This document shows positions 1 through 5,665 of a stretch of DNA of 6,884 nucleotides, one piece after another. This DNA is from an uncultured Clostridia bacterium (lineage in GTDB: Bacteria; Bacillota; Clostridia; Oscillospirales; Acutalibacteraceae), in the NCBI GenBank assembly GCA_945869905.1, contig CAMBQD010000054.1:1-6884 (forward strand). The letters are read 5' to 3'. The notes under the pieces were generated by a model that was not told the origin of the DNA, ran no database searches, and saw only the letters and a list, made by a program, of their open reading frames with translations. Made by a program: the position numbers and the translations under genes. How positions within the stretch are numbered: the stretch's first letter is position 1; each line of letters opens with the position of its first letter.

Positions 1-96
1 GATTTCTATAAAGGTCTTGGTAAGCTTGTGATTGTTGAGGGACAGGAAGAGGTTGCTGACACAACAGCACTTGTTTTCGCTGCATTGGAGGATTAA
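1..96 (+). CDS. adk: Adenylate kinase, C-terminal fragment (cut by window edge)
   Basis: Frame 1 is open from the first base to a TAA at 94-96 and encodes 31 residues beginning DFYKGLGKLVIVEG and ending VFAALED. This resembles the end of adenylate kinase, in which a tyrosine-containing helix is followed by a G-K/L-L-V strand and a last amphipathic helix. The enzyme interconverts ATP + AMP and 2 ADP in the cytoplasm. The assignment also rests on synteny, since adk normally sits directly upstream of map in the spc operon of Gram-positive bacteria. The stop codon is one base from the map start, and the map ribosome binding site (GGAGG, 87-91) lies inside the last adk codons, so the two are probably translationally coupled. 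No catalytic motif is present in this short tail. Confidence 0.7.
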   Translation, partial: DFYKGLGKLVIVEGQEEVADTTALVFAALED

Positions 97-97
97 C

Positions 98-847
98 ATG
101 ATAGTGCTTAAAAGCAGCCGTGAGCTTGAACTTATGAAGGAAGCTTGTCAAATTTCGGCTGAAGCATTAATGGTAGCAGGGGAGGCTGTAAAGCCGGGAG
201 TGTCTACCAAAGAAATTGATGAGATTGCATACAGATTTATAAAAAAACACGGAGCAACTCCTAATTTTCTTAATTACGGTGGATACCCCGCTACTGCATG
301 TATATCTATAAATGATGAAGTTATTCACGGAATTCCTAAGGCTGACCGTATCATCCGTGAGGGTGATATTGTCAGCATAGACTTAGGAGCTGCAAAAAAC
401 GGCTATAACGGCGACAATGCTGCCACATTTGCTGCAGGGACTTGCTCTCCCGAGGCAAAGCGGCTGATGGATACTACCCGTGAAAGCCTTTATAAAGGCA
501 TTGAACAGGCAGTTCCCGGCAACAGAATCGGCGATATATCCTATGCTGTGCAGTCCTATTGTGAGGAGCGTGGATACGGCGTTGTACGTGACTTTGTGGG
601 TCACGGCGTCGGAACAAAGCTTCATGAAGAACCAAGCGTACCAAACTTCGGTCACGCAGGTCGTGGTATCAGACTGTTACCCGGAATGACATTGGCAATT
701 GAACCAATGATAAATCTGGGAACCTATAAGGTTAAACAACTTTCAGACGGTTGGACAGTTAAAACTGCTGATGGCAAGTTGGCAGCTCATTTTGAGCATA
801 CGGTTGCTATTACGTCAAACGGTCCGGTAATTTTAACACAAGTCTAA
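98..847 (+). CDS. map: Methionine aminopeptidase, type I
   Basis: A 249-residue cytosolic metalloenzyme that removes the N-terminal methionine from nascent proteins. The five metal ligands of the family are all visible: D95 in SIDLG, D106 in NGDNA, H169 in GHGVG, E202 in AIEPM and E233 in FEHT. H77 in VIHGIP and H176 in LHEEP match the conserved substrate-site histidines. There is no N-terminal zinc-finger or SH3-binding extension, so this is the short bacterial type Ia form at its usual length. The ATG at 98 is chosen over an upstream in-frame TTG at 32 because GGAGG (87-91) stands 6 bases before it and because homologues start here; the upstream part lies inside adk. The gene sits in the conserved position between adk and infA. 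No terminator follows it. Confidence 0.97.
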   Translation: MIVLKSSRELELMKEACQISAEALMVAGEAVKPGVSTKEIDEIAYRFIKKHGATPNFLNYGGYPATACISINDEVIHGIPKADRIIREGDIVSIDLGAAKNGYNGDNAATFAAGTCSPEAKRLMDTTRESLYKGIEQAVPGNRIGDISYAVQSYCEERGYGVVRDFVGHGVGTKLHEEPSVPNFGHAGRGIRLLPGMTLAIEPMINLGTYKVKQLSDGWTVKTADGKLAAHFEHTVAITSNGPVILTQV

Positions 848-939
848 GGTTAATATCAATTGCTGGCGATTACGCCGTAATGTGATTCCAGTTAAATAGA
901 TAACATCAATCGTAATGAATAAATTTAGCGAGGTATAAG

Positions 940-1158
940 ATGTCCAAGTCAGATATTATAGAAGTTGAGTGTACCGTGTTTGAGGTTTTACCTATCACAA
1001 CCTTTTAGGTAACACTTCAGACTGGCCACATTATTATTGCCCACATCAGCGGAAAGCTTAGAATGAATAACATTCGTATTCTCCCTGGTGACAAGGTAAC
1101 AATTGAAATGTCACCGTATGACCTTACAAAGGGTCGTATCATATGGCGTTCAAAGTAA
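940..1158 (+). pseudogene. infA: Translation initiation factor IF-1 frame with in-frame amber stop
   Basis: IF-1 binds the ribosomal A site with IF-2 and IF-3 during initiation and is normally an essential 72-residue OB-fold protein. From the ATG at 940 the frame reads MSKSDIIEVE and ends SPYDLTKGRIIWRSK at a TAA (1156-1158). That is exactly 72 codons with no insertion or deletion relative to the family. Codon 23 is TAG (1006-1008), where IF-1 normally has Arg, Lys or Gln. Residues 11-33 also differ at normally conserved places (Cys11 for Gly, Phe14 for Val, an altered ENGH segment), whereas residues 34-72 look ordinary (AHISGKLRM, IRILPGDKV). A plausible ribosome binding site, GAGG at 930-933, lies 6 bases before the start. 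An in-frame ATG at 1063 could only give the last 31 residues, less than half of the fold. The gene occupies its conserved position between map and rpmJ. It may be a pseudogene with a functional copy elsewhere, a read-through gene, or a sequence error. Confidence 0.88.
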
Positions 1159-1180
1159 ATTATTTAGGAGGATATTCAAA

Positions 1181-1294
1181 ATGAAAGTTAGACCTTCTGT
1201 AAAGAAAATTTGCGAAAAATGCAAAGTAATAAAGCGCAACGGAAAAGTAATGGTTATCTGTGAAAATCCAAAGCACAAACAGCGTCAGGGCTAA
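1181..1294 (+). CDS. rpmJ: 50S ribosomal protein L36 (zinc-binding form)
   Basis: A 37-residue highly basic protein of the large ribosomal subunit that binds 23S rRNA. It carries the zinc-ribbon ligands C11-x2-C14, C27 and H32, so this is the metal-binding (C+) paralogue rather than the Cys-free form made under zinc starvation in some bacteria. Length matches the family exactly. The ATG at 1181 is preceded by a strong AGGAGG (1166-1171) with a 9-base spacer. A longer in-frame opening reaching back to about 1103 runs through infA in another frame and is not part of the protein. The gene starts 22 bases after the infA frame ends and is followed by rpsM after 32 bases, in the usual infA-rpmJ-rpsM order. 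Confidence 0.97.
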   Translation: MKVRPSVKKICEKCKVIKRNGKVMVICENPKHKQRQG

Positions 1295-1326
1295 TCCTGA
1301 ATTAAAAATCGGAGGTAAACTGTAAA

Positions 1327-1695
1327 ATGGCACGTATTTCAGGTGTTGACTTACCTAATGACAAGAGAGTAGAAATCGGCCTTACCTATATTTATGGTAT
1401 CGGTCTTACTACCTCTAAAAAGGTTATCGCAGCAACAGGTATCAATCCCGATACTCGTTGCAGAGATTTAACAGAAGACGATGTTAAAAAGCTCAGTGAT
1501 TATATCACCAACAATCTTACTGTTGAAGGTGACCTTCGCAGAGATACAGCATTTGACATCAAAAGACTTATCGAAATTGGTTGCTATCGTGGTGTAAGGC
1601 ACAGAAAGGGTCTTCCTGTAAGGGGTCAGACTTCTAAGAACAATGCCCGTACACGTAAGGGTCCTAAGAAGACTATAGCAAATAAGAAGAAATAA
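1327..1695 (+). CDS. rpsM: 30S ribosomal protein S13
   Basis: A 122-residue protein of the head of the small subunit, where it contacts the P-site tRNA and the bridge to the 50S subunit. The start MARISGVDLP and the helix-hairpin-helix segment around residues 20-38 (YIYGIGLTTS) are typical. The C-terminal block at residues 85-112 contains GCYRGVRHRKGLPVRGQ followed by a T-x-x-NARTRKG stretch, and the basic tail ends ANKKK. The ATG at 1327 follows GGAGG (1311-1315) with an 11-base spacer, slightly long but with no better alternative. It is the first gene of the classical alpha-operon block rpsM-rpsK-rpsD-rpoA-rplQ. I see no separate promoter before it, so it is probably read through from the spc genes. 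Confidence 0.98.
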   Translation: MARISGVDLPNDKRVEIGLTYIYGIGLTTSKKVIAATGINPDTRCRDLTEDDVKKLSDYITNNLTVEGDLRRDTAFDIKRLIEIGCYRGVRHRKGLPVRGQTSKNNARTRKGPKKTIANKKK

Positions 1696-1714
1696 GTAGG
1701 AGGAACAAAATAGT

Positions 1715-2110
1715 ATGGCTACTAAAAAGACCACAGGCTCACGTAAACGCCGTGAGAAGAAAAATATTGAGCGTGGTGCTGCCCATATTCAATCAACCTT
1801 CAACAATACAATCGTAACAATTACTGATATGAACGGTAACGCTGTTTCATGGGCATCTGCAGGTGAAATGGGTTTCCGCGGTTCAAGAAAGTCTACTCCT
1901 TTTGCTGCTGCAACTGCTGCTGAAACAGCTGCAAAAACAGCAGTTGATTGCGGTATGAAAACTGTTGAAGTTTACGTTAAGGGCCCGGGCTCAGGACGCG
2001 AATCAGCTATCAGAGCTCTTCAGACAGCCGGTCTGGAAGTAAGTCTTATTAAAGATGTTACTCCTATTCCGCACAATGGCTGCCGTCCGCCAAAAAGACG
2101 TCGCGTATAG
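1715..2110 (+). CDS. rpsK: 30S ribosomal protein S11
   Basis: A 131-residue protein of the 30S platform, near the mRNA exit site. The family signatures are present: AHIQSTFNNTIVTITD at residues 23-38, FRGSRKSTPFAA at 54-65, GPGSGRESAIRAL at 90-102, and the C-terminal PHNGCRPPKRRRV at 119-131. The last block includes the Asn-Gly pair known to form isoaspartate in E. coli S11. The start at 1715 has AGGAGG (1698-1703) 11 bases upstream. The gene ends in TAG (2108-2110) exactly at the normal S11 C-terminus. This shows that UAG is used as a real stop in this genome and bears on the amber codon in infA. Spacing to its neighbours is 19 and 23 bases. Confidence 0.98.
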   Translation: MATKKTTGSRKRREKKNIERGAAHIQSTFNNTIVTITDMNGNAVSWASAGEMGFRGSRKSTPFAAATAAETAAKTAVDCGMKTVEVYVKGPGSGRESAIRALQTAGLEVSLIKDVTPIPHNGCRPPKRRRV

Positions 2111-2133
2111 TATAAACTTGGAGGTTACTTGAT

Positions 2134-2760
2134 ATGGCAAGATATACAGGACCTGCTTGTAAGCTTTGTCGCCGTGAAGGCAAAAAGCTTTTCCTTAAGG
2201 GTGACAGATGTTATACAAGCAAATGTGCAATTGACCGTCGTTCATATGCACCAGGCCAGCATGGCCAAAACAGAAAGAAGACTTCAGAGTACGGTCTTCA
2301 GCTTCGTGCAAAGCAGTCCGCTCGCCGTTACTACGGTATCGCTGAGGGACAGTTCCACAAATATTTCCTTATGGCTGAGCGTAAAGCCGGAGTTACAGGT
2401 GCAAACCTTCTTCAGATTTGCGAAAGCCGTTTAGACAACGTTGTTTATACAGCCGGTTTTGCAAGCTCCAGAGCTCAGGCTCGTCAGCTTGTTAATCATG
2501 CTCATTTCACTGTTAACGGCTCTAAGGTTGATATTCCTTCATATCTCCTTAAGGCAGGCGACGTAGTTGCTGTTAAAGAAACAAGCAAGACTACTGATGA
2601 GTTTAAGAATCTTGTTGAGTCCAACGCATCTCGTCCTGTTCCTCAGTGGATTGATGTAAACAAGGATGCTATGGAAGCAAAGGTTGTTAAGCTCCCTGAA
2701 AGAGATGAAATAGCAACACCTGTTGAAGAGCATTTAATCGTTGAGTTCTACTCTAAGTAA
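2134..2760 (+). CDS. rpsD: 30S ribosomal protein S4 (zinc-binding form)
   Basis: A 208-residue primary 16S rRNA-binding protein that nucleates assembly of the 30S body and helps decoding fidelity. The N-terminus carries a zinc site, C9-x2-C12-x13-C26-x4-C31, the C+ form that many species also possess alongside a Cys-free paralogue. The RNA-binding S4 domain runs from about residue 98 to 148 (ESRLDNVVYTAGFASSRAQA, then LVNHAHFTVNG). The C-terminus ends HLIVEFYSK, as in the family. The ATG at 2134 follows GGAGG (2120-2124) by 9 bases. In other bacteria S4 represses the alpha operon translationally. I do not see a clear S4-binding pseudoknot here, so that mode of control is not supported by this sequence. 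Confidence 0.98.
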   Translation: MARYTGPACKLCRREGKKLFLKGDRCYTSKCAIDRRSYAPGQHGQNRKKTSEYGLQLRAKQSARRYYGIAEGQFHKYFLMAERKAGVTGANLLQICESRLDNVVYTAGFASSRAQARQLVNHAHFTVNGSKVDIPSYLLKAGDVVAVKETSKTTDEFKNLVESNASRPVPQWIDVNKDAMEAKVVKLPERDEIATPVEEHLIVEFYSK

Positions 2761-2819
2761 TAGCCTTTTATTGCTGTTATTTAGCGAAAACAAAATACAA
2801 TTTTTTAGGAGGCTTTTAA

Positions 2820-3776
2820 ATGATAGAAATTGATAAGCCTAAAATCGAGATTGTAGACGTGTCTACTATCGGAAGCCGCAGCACCGGCAGATTTGTTGTT
2901 GAACCTCTTGAAAGAGGCTTCGGTACAACTTTGGGCAACAGTATGAGAAGAGTTCTTCTTTCATCACTTCCCGGCTATGCAATCACTTCCGTAAAGATTG
3001 ATGGTGTTTTACACGAATTTTCAACTATCCCTCATGTAAAGGAAGACGTTACTGAGATTGTTCTTAATCTTAAAAGTGTTATCCTTAAAATACATGATGA
3101 AAACCCAAAGACACTTTATATTGAAGTTTCCGGCGAGGGTGAGATTACTGCAGGTGATATTAAGCACGATGCAGATGTTGAAATTCTTAATCCGGACCTT
3201 CATATCGCTTATCTTGATGAAGGTGCACATGTAGTTATGGAGCTTACTGCTGACAACGGCAGAGGTTATGTTCCCTGTGACCGCAACAAGCAGTTAATGG
3301 ATTTGCCAATCGGCACAATTGCAATTGACTCCATTTATACACCTGTTTTAAAGGTTAACTACACTGTTGAAAACACCCGTGTCGGTCAGCAGACTGACCT
3401 TGACAAGCTCATTCTCGACATTGAGACAGACGGTACTATTCCGGCTGATGAGGCAGCGTCACTGGCTGCTAAAATTCTCAATGACCATTTAATGCTCTTT
3501 GTTGATCTTTCTGAAGAAATCGGAAATCAGGACATTATGGTTGAAAAAGATGACGACAGCAAGGAAAAGGTTCTTGAAATGACTATTGAAGAGCTTGACC
3601 TTTCAGTTCGTTCATTCAACTGTCTTAAGAGAGCAGGCATTAATACAGTAGAAGATTTAATCGGTAAATCAGAAGAAGATATGATGAAAGTCAGAAACCT
3701 TGGCCGTAAGTCACTTGACGAAGTAGTTGCAAAGCTTGCTTCACTCGGTTTCGGACTTAGTCAAGAAGAGGACTAA
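2820..3776 (+). CDS. rpoA: DNA-directed RNA polymerase subunit alpha
   Basis: A 318-residue subunit that dimerises to scaffold the beta and beta' subunits. The N-terminal domain (about residues 1-230) includes the assembly segment PLERGFGTTLGNSMRRVLLS at 29-48. A flexible acidic linker (about 235-255, with DDDSKEK) leads to the C-terminal domain (about 256-313). That domain holds the UP-element and activator-binding motif RSFNCLKRAGI at 264-274 and the second helix-hairpin-helix VRNLGRKSLDEV at 291-302. Length is normal. The ATG at 2820 has AGGAGG (2807-2812) 7 bases upstream. The 59-base gap after rpsD is the longest in this block and is AT-rich. It holds only a weak promoter-like pair (TTGCTG at 2771, TACAAT at 2796, spacer 19), which I do not call. 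rplQ begins 14 bases after the stop. Confidence 0.98.
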   Translation: MIEIDKPKIEIVDVSTIGSRSTGRFVVEPLERGFGTTLGNSMRRVLLSSLPGYAITSVKIDGVLHEFSTIPHVKEDVTEIVLNLKSVILKIHDENPKTLYIEVSGEGEITAGDIKHDADVEILNPDLHIAYLDEGAHVVMELTADNGRGYVPCDRNKQLMDLPIGTIAIDSIYTPVLKVNYTVENTRVGQQTDLDKLILDIETDGTIPADEAASLAAKILNDHLMLFVDLSEEIGNQDIMVEKDDDSKEKVLEMTIEELDLSVRSFNCLKRAGINTVEDLIGKSEEDMMKVRNLGRKSLDEVVAKLASLGFGLSQEED

Positions 3777-3790
3777 AGGAGGGAATTTCA

Positions 3791-4132
3791 ATGCCAGGTA
3801 GCAGAAAGCTGGGCCGCCCAACTGATCACAGAAAGGCTATGCTCAGAGGTATGGTTACTTATCTTTTAGAAAACGGCAAGATTGAAACAACCGTTACAAG
3901 AGCAAAGGAAGTACGCGCAATGGCTGAGAAGATGATTACTCTTGGCAAAAACGATACACTCCACTCAAGAAGACAGGTTCTTGCTTACGTAACAAAGGAA
4001 GACGTTGCAAAGAAAGTTTTTGATGAGGTTGCTCCAAAGTATGCAGATAGAAACGGCGGTTATTGCCGTATTGTTAAAACAGGCCCTCGTCGTGGTGACG
4101 CAGCTGAGATGTGCATCATCGAGCTTGTTTAA
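3791..4132 (+). CDS. rplQ: 50S ribosomal protein L17
   Basis: A 113-residue large-subunit protein located near the peptide exit tunnel. The opening MPGSRKLGRPTDHRKAMLRG, the IETTVTRAKEVR segment at 31-42 and the GGYCRIVKTGPRRGDAAEM block at 89-107 identify it clearly. It is the short Gram-positive form without the C-terminal extension seen in some groups. AGGAGGG (3777-3783) precedes the ATG by 7 bases. It is the last gene of the alpha operon and a strong intrinsic terminator starts 22 bases after its stop codon. The ECF-transporter, truA, rplM and rpsI genes that often follow rplQ in Firmicutes are not here. Confidence 0.98.
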   Translation: MPGSRKLGRPTDHRKAMLRGMVTYLLENGKIETTVTRAKEVRAMAEKMITLGKNDTLHSRRQVLAYVTKEDVAKKVFDEVAPKYADRNGGYCRIVKTGPRRGDAAEMCIIELV

Positions 4133-4154
4133 GATAATACCAGTATTTGATATT

Positions 4155-4183
4155 AAAGGACAGTCGGCGGACTGTCCTTTTTT
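4155..4183 (+). terminator. Intrinsic terminator of the ribosomal protein operon
   Basis: AAAGGACAGTC (4155-4165) and GACTGTCCTTT (4170-4180) form a perfect 11-bp stem with a GGCG loop. A run of six T follows the core (4178-4183, partly within the stem). Its position, 22 bases after rplQ, marks the end of the long operon. Confidence 0.93.
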
Positions 4184-4226
4184 ATAAAAAAATTCAGTCG
4201 AAATAATATATTTATTGTTAAAATAC

Positions 4227-4255
4227 TTGACTTTTAGTTCGTTTTTGTATATAAT
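4227..4255 (+). promoter_or_regulatory. Sigma-A promoter for rpsU
   Basis: A -35 box TTGACT (4227-4232) and a perfect -10 box TATAAT (4250-4255) are separated by 17 bases, in a very AT-rich stretch between the rplQ terminator and rpsU. The predicted start of transcription is near 4262, which leaves a leader of about 55 bases. Confidence 0.85.
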
Positions 4256-4286
4256 TTTGCTCGGATATTTAAAGAAGTATCAAATA

Positions 4287-4306
4287 CCCCCGAAGTGGTC
4301 GGAGGG
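4287..4306 (+). promoter_or_regulatory. Leader hairpin overlapping the rpsU Shine-Dalgarno sequence
   Basis: CCCCCGA (4287-4293) can pair with TCGG (4299-4302) and GGG (4304-4306) around an AGTGG loop, with A4303 bulged, giving seven base pairs. The 3' strand is the first half of the purine-rich tract GGAGGGAGGG (4301-4310) that serves as ribosome binding site for rpsU. Folding would leave only AGGG (4307-4310) free. The pairing is read directly from the sequence; a regulatory role is inference. Confidence 0.5.
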
Positions 4307-4316
4307 AGGGAATTGA

Positions 4317-4493
4317 ATGAGTCAGGTAAAAGTTAAGGAAAATGAATCTCTTGACAGTGCGCTCAGACGTTTTAAGCGCCAGACTTCCCGTGACGGTATT
4401 ATCCAGGAAGTTCGTAAAAGAGAGCATTATGAAAAGCCTTCAGTTGCTCGTAAAAAGAAGAGCGAGGCTGCTCGTAAAAGAAAGTATAAATAA
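4317..4493 (+). CDS. rpsU: 30S ribosomal protein S21
   Basis: A 58-residue very basic protein that binds late on the 30S platform next to the anti-Shine-Dalgarno end of 16S rRNA and supports initiation. The protein opens MSQVKVKENESLDSALRRFK and continues with RDGIIQEVRKREHYEKPSVAR (residues 25-45). It ends in the Lys/Arg-rich tail AARKRKYK, all typical of S21. Length is normal for Firmicutes. The ATG at 4317 lies 6 bases after an unusually long SD tract, GGAGGGAGGG (4301-4310). It is transcribed alone, from its own near-consensus promoter to its own terminator. The yqeY gene, which often follows rpsU in Firmicutes, is absent here. Confidence 0.97.
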   Translation: MSQVKVKENESLDSALRRFKRQTSRDGIIQEVRKREHYEKPSVARKKKSEAARKRKYK

Positions 4494-4498
4494 TGTAC

Positions 4499-4534
4499 AT
4501 ATAGGAGCATCGGTATGATGCTCCTGTATTTTTT
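4499..4534 (+). terminator. Intrinsic terminator after rpsU
   Basis: AGGAGCATC (4503-4511) pairs perfectly with GATGCTCCT (4517-4525) around a GGTAT loop. The stem extends outward by ATAT/GTAT (4499-4502 with 4526-4529, one G-U pair) to 13 bp. A T-run at 4529-4534 follows. Confidence 0.92.
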
Positions 4535-4535
4535 A

Positions 4536-4564
4536 TTGACTTGTATAGGCAATTGGTTTATTAT
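4536..4564 (+). promoter_or_regulatory. Sigma-A promoter for aroQ
   Basis: TTGACT (4536-4541) and TATTAT (4559-4564) are separated by 17 bases and begin one base after the rpsU terminator T-run. The predicted start is near 4571, giving a leader of only about 10 bases before the aroQ ATG at 4581. Confidence 0.7.
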
Positions 4565-4580
4565 TGTCGTAGGTGATTTT

Positions 4581-5018
4581 ATGAAAAAAATATTGGTGTT
4601 AAATGGCCCTAATCTTAATATGACAGGCATTAGGAAAAAGAATGTTTACGGCGGTGAAACCCTTAAGCAGATTAACGATGAGTTAAGATTATACGGCAAG
4701 GCTCACGGCGCACGGATGTCCTTTTTTCAGTCAAATCACGAGGGCGATATAATTGATGTTATTCACGAAAGCAAGGACGAGTTTGACGGCGTGGTTATCA
4801 ATGCCGGCGCATATACTCACTATTCCTATGCAATACGAGATGCCATTGAGGCAGTTAAGGATTACACGCCCTTTGTTGAGGTGCATATGTCGGATATCCA
4901 TAAGCGGGAGGATTTTCGTAAAATTTCCGTCATTACAGATGTATGCGTTAAGCAAATATGCGGATACGGGAAAGATAGCTATAAAATGGGTATTGATTTA
5001 TTGATGGAAATAATATAA
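4581..5018 (+). CDS. aroQ: 3-dehydroquinate dehydratase, type II
   Basis: A 145-residue cytosolic enzyme that converts 3-dehydroquinate to 3-dehydroshikimate, step three of the shikimate pathway; the family forms dodecamers. Expected active-site positions are visible: N11 in LNGPNLN, R18 and the catalytic Y23 on the lid loop (R-x4-Y-G), E54 in SNHEG, N74 and H80 in INAGAYTH, and H102 and S104 in VEVHMSDIH. R109 and R113 lie in KREDFR. The lid reads RKKNVYG, where most homologues have an acidic residue after the Arg, a mild oddity. The ATG at 4581 is chosen over an in-frame ATG at 4515, which would add 22 hydrophobic residues and start within the rpsU terminator. AGGTG at 4571-4575 is a weak ribosome binding site, 5 bases upstream. 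No terminator separates it from efp. Confidence 0.96.
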   Translation: MKKILVLNGPNLNMTGIRKKNVYGGETLKQINDELRLYGKAHGARMSFFQSNHEGDIIDVIHESKDEFDGVVINAGAYTHYSYAIRDAIEAVKDYTPFVEVHMSDIHKREDFRKISVITDVCVKQICGYGKDSYKMGIDLLMEII

Positions 5019-5021
5019 AAT
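4993..5021 (+). promoter_or_regulatory. Candidate promoter for efp inside the end of aroQ
   Basis: TTGATT (4993-4998) and TAAAAT (5016-5021) have an exact 17-base spacer and would start transcription near 5028, about 47 bases before efp. The region is AT-rich, so a chance match is possible, and read-through from aroQ is an equally simple explanation. Confidence 0.35.
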
Positions 5022-5074
5022 AGATAGGTAAATATATTACAAATAGATTTTTTAATATCGCGGAGGTATAAATT

Positions 5075-5632
5075 ATGGTAACAGCAGGTGATTTCAGAAA
5101 CGGTGTTACATTTGAAGAGGACGGTAACGTATTGCAGGTTATCGAGTTCCAGCACGTTAAGCCCGGTAAGGGAGCTGCTTTTGTAAGAACAAAGACTAAG
5201 AATGTTATTACAGGTGCAGTTACTGAAAAGAGCTATAACCCATCAGCAAAGTTCCCAACAGCTTTCATTGAAAGAAAGGAAATGGCTTATTCATATAACG
5301 ACGACGGCTTGTACTATTTTATGGATAATGAAACCTTTGAAATGGTGCCTGTATCAGAGTCAGACCTTTCCGACAATTTCAAGTTTGTTAAGGAAAACGA
5401 GATTTGCCGTATTCTTTCATATAAGGGCAAGGTTTTCGGCGTTGAGCCTCCTACCTTCGTTACACTTGAGGTAACAGAAACAGAGCCCGGTCTTAAGGGT
5501 AATACAGCTACAAATACACTTAAGCCTGCAAAGGTTGAAACCGGTGCTGAAATCCGTGTTCCTCTTTTCATCAACGAGGGCGATATGATTAGAATTGACA
5601 CCAGAACCTGTGAATATATGGAAAGAGCTTAA
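5075..5632 (+). CDS. efp: Translation elongation factor P
   Basis: A 185-residue tRNA-shaped factor that enters the ribosomal E site and relieves stalling at consecutive prolines. Three beta-barrel domains are expected: a KOW-like domain I (about 1-64), an OB-type domain II (about 65-127) and domain III (about 128-185). The domain I loop tip reads VKPGKGAAF, with K32 at the position that carries the post-translational modification (beta-lysine in E. coli, 5-aminopentanol in B. subtilis). The family signature K-x-A-x4-G-x2-I-x-V-P lies at residues 150-163, and the protein ends GDMIRIDTRTCEYMERA. GGAGG (5062-5066) stands 8 bases before the ATG. In many clostridia a Xaa-Pro peptidase gene lies between aroQ and efp; here only 56 bases separate them. 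The next gene follows after 33 bases without a terminator. Confidence 0.97.
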   Translation: MVTAGDFRNGVTFEEDGNVLQVIEFQHVKPGKGAAFVRTKTKNVITGAVTEKSYNPSAKFPTAFIERKEMAYSYNDDGLYYFMDNETFEMVPVSESDLSDNFKFVKENEICRILSYKGKVFGVEPPTFVTLEVTETEPGLKGNTATNTLKPAKVETGAEIRVPLFINEGDMIRIDTRTCEYMERA

Positions 5633-5665
5633 TCATACTATAACTGAAATTAAGGAGTTTTTACT

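Noticed and set aside
32..97. Longer map start at an upstream in-frame TTG
   Set aside because: It would add 22 residues inside the adk coding region with no homologue support; ATG 98 has GGAGG at ideal distance.
383..655. Reverse-strand opening of 90 codons within map
   Set aside because: It is antisense to a fully conserved gene, with no ribosome binding site and no recognisable protein. The other antisense openings (1468-1734, 2539-2733, 3021-3230, 4427-4630, 4731-4955, 5314-5601) were rejected for the same reason.
861..893. Hairpin after map as a terminator
   Set aside because: GGCG/CGCC and ATTAC/GTAAT stems are short, compete with each other and have no T-run.
1006..1008. Pyrrolysine or global UAG recoding
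   Set aside because: rpsK ends at UAG at its normal C-terminus, no recoding machinery is visible, and IF-1 has no known pyrrolysine.
2129..2434. 101-codon alternate-frame opening over the start of rpsD
   Set aside because: It starts 5 bases before rpsD in another frame; rpsD itself is unmistakable and fully conserved.
2761..2819. Internal promoter before rpoA
   Set aside because: TTGCTG and TACAAT are 19 bases apart with a poor -35; too weak to call in an AT-rich gap.
4155..4183. L17 downstream element RNA motif after rplQ
   Set aside because: Only a simple perfect stem with a T-run is present, which an intrinsic terminator fully explains.
4515..4580. Hydrophobic N-terminal extension of aroQ from ATG 4515
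   Set aside because: It begins inside the rpsU terminator and upstream of the aroQ promoter -10; AroQ is cytosolic and homologues start at MKKILVLNGPN.
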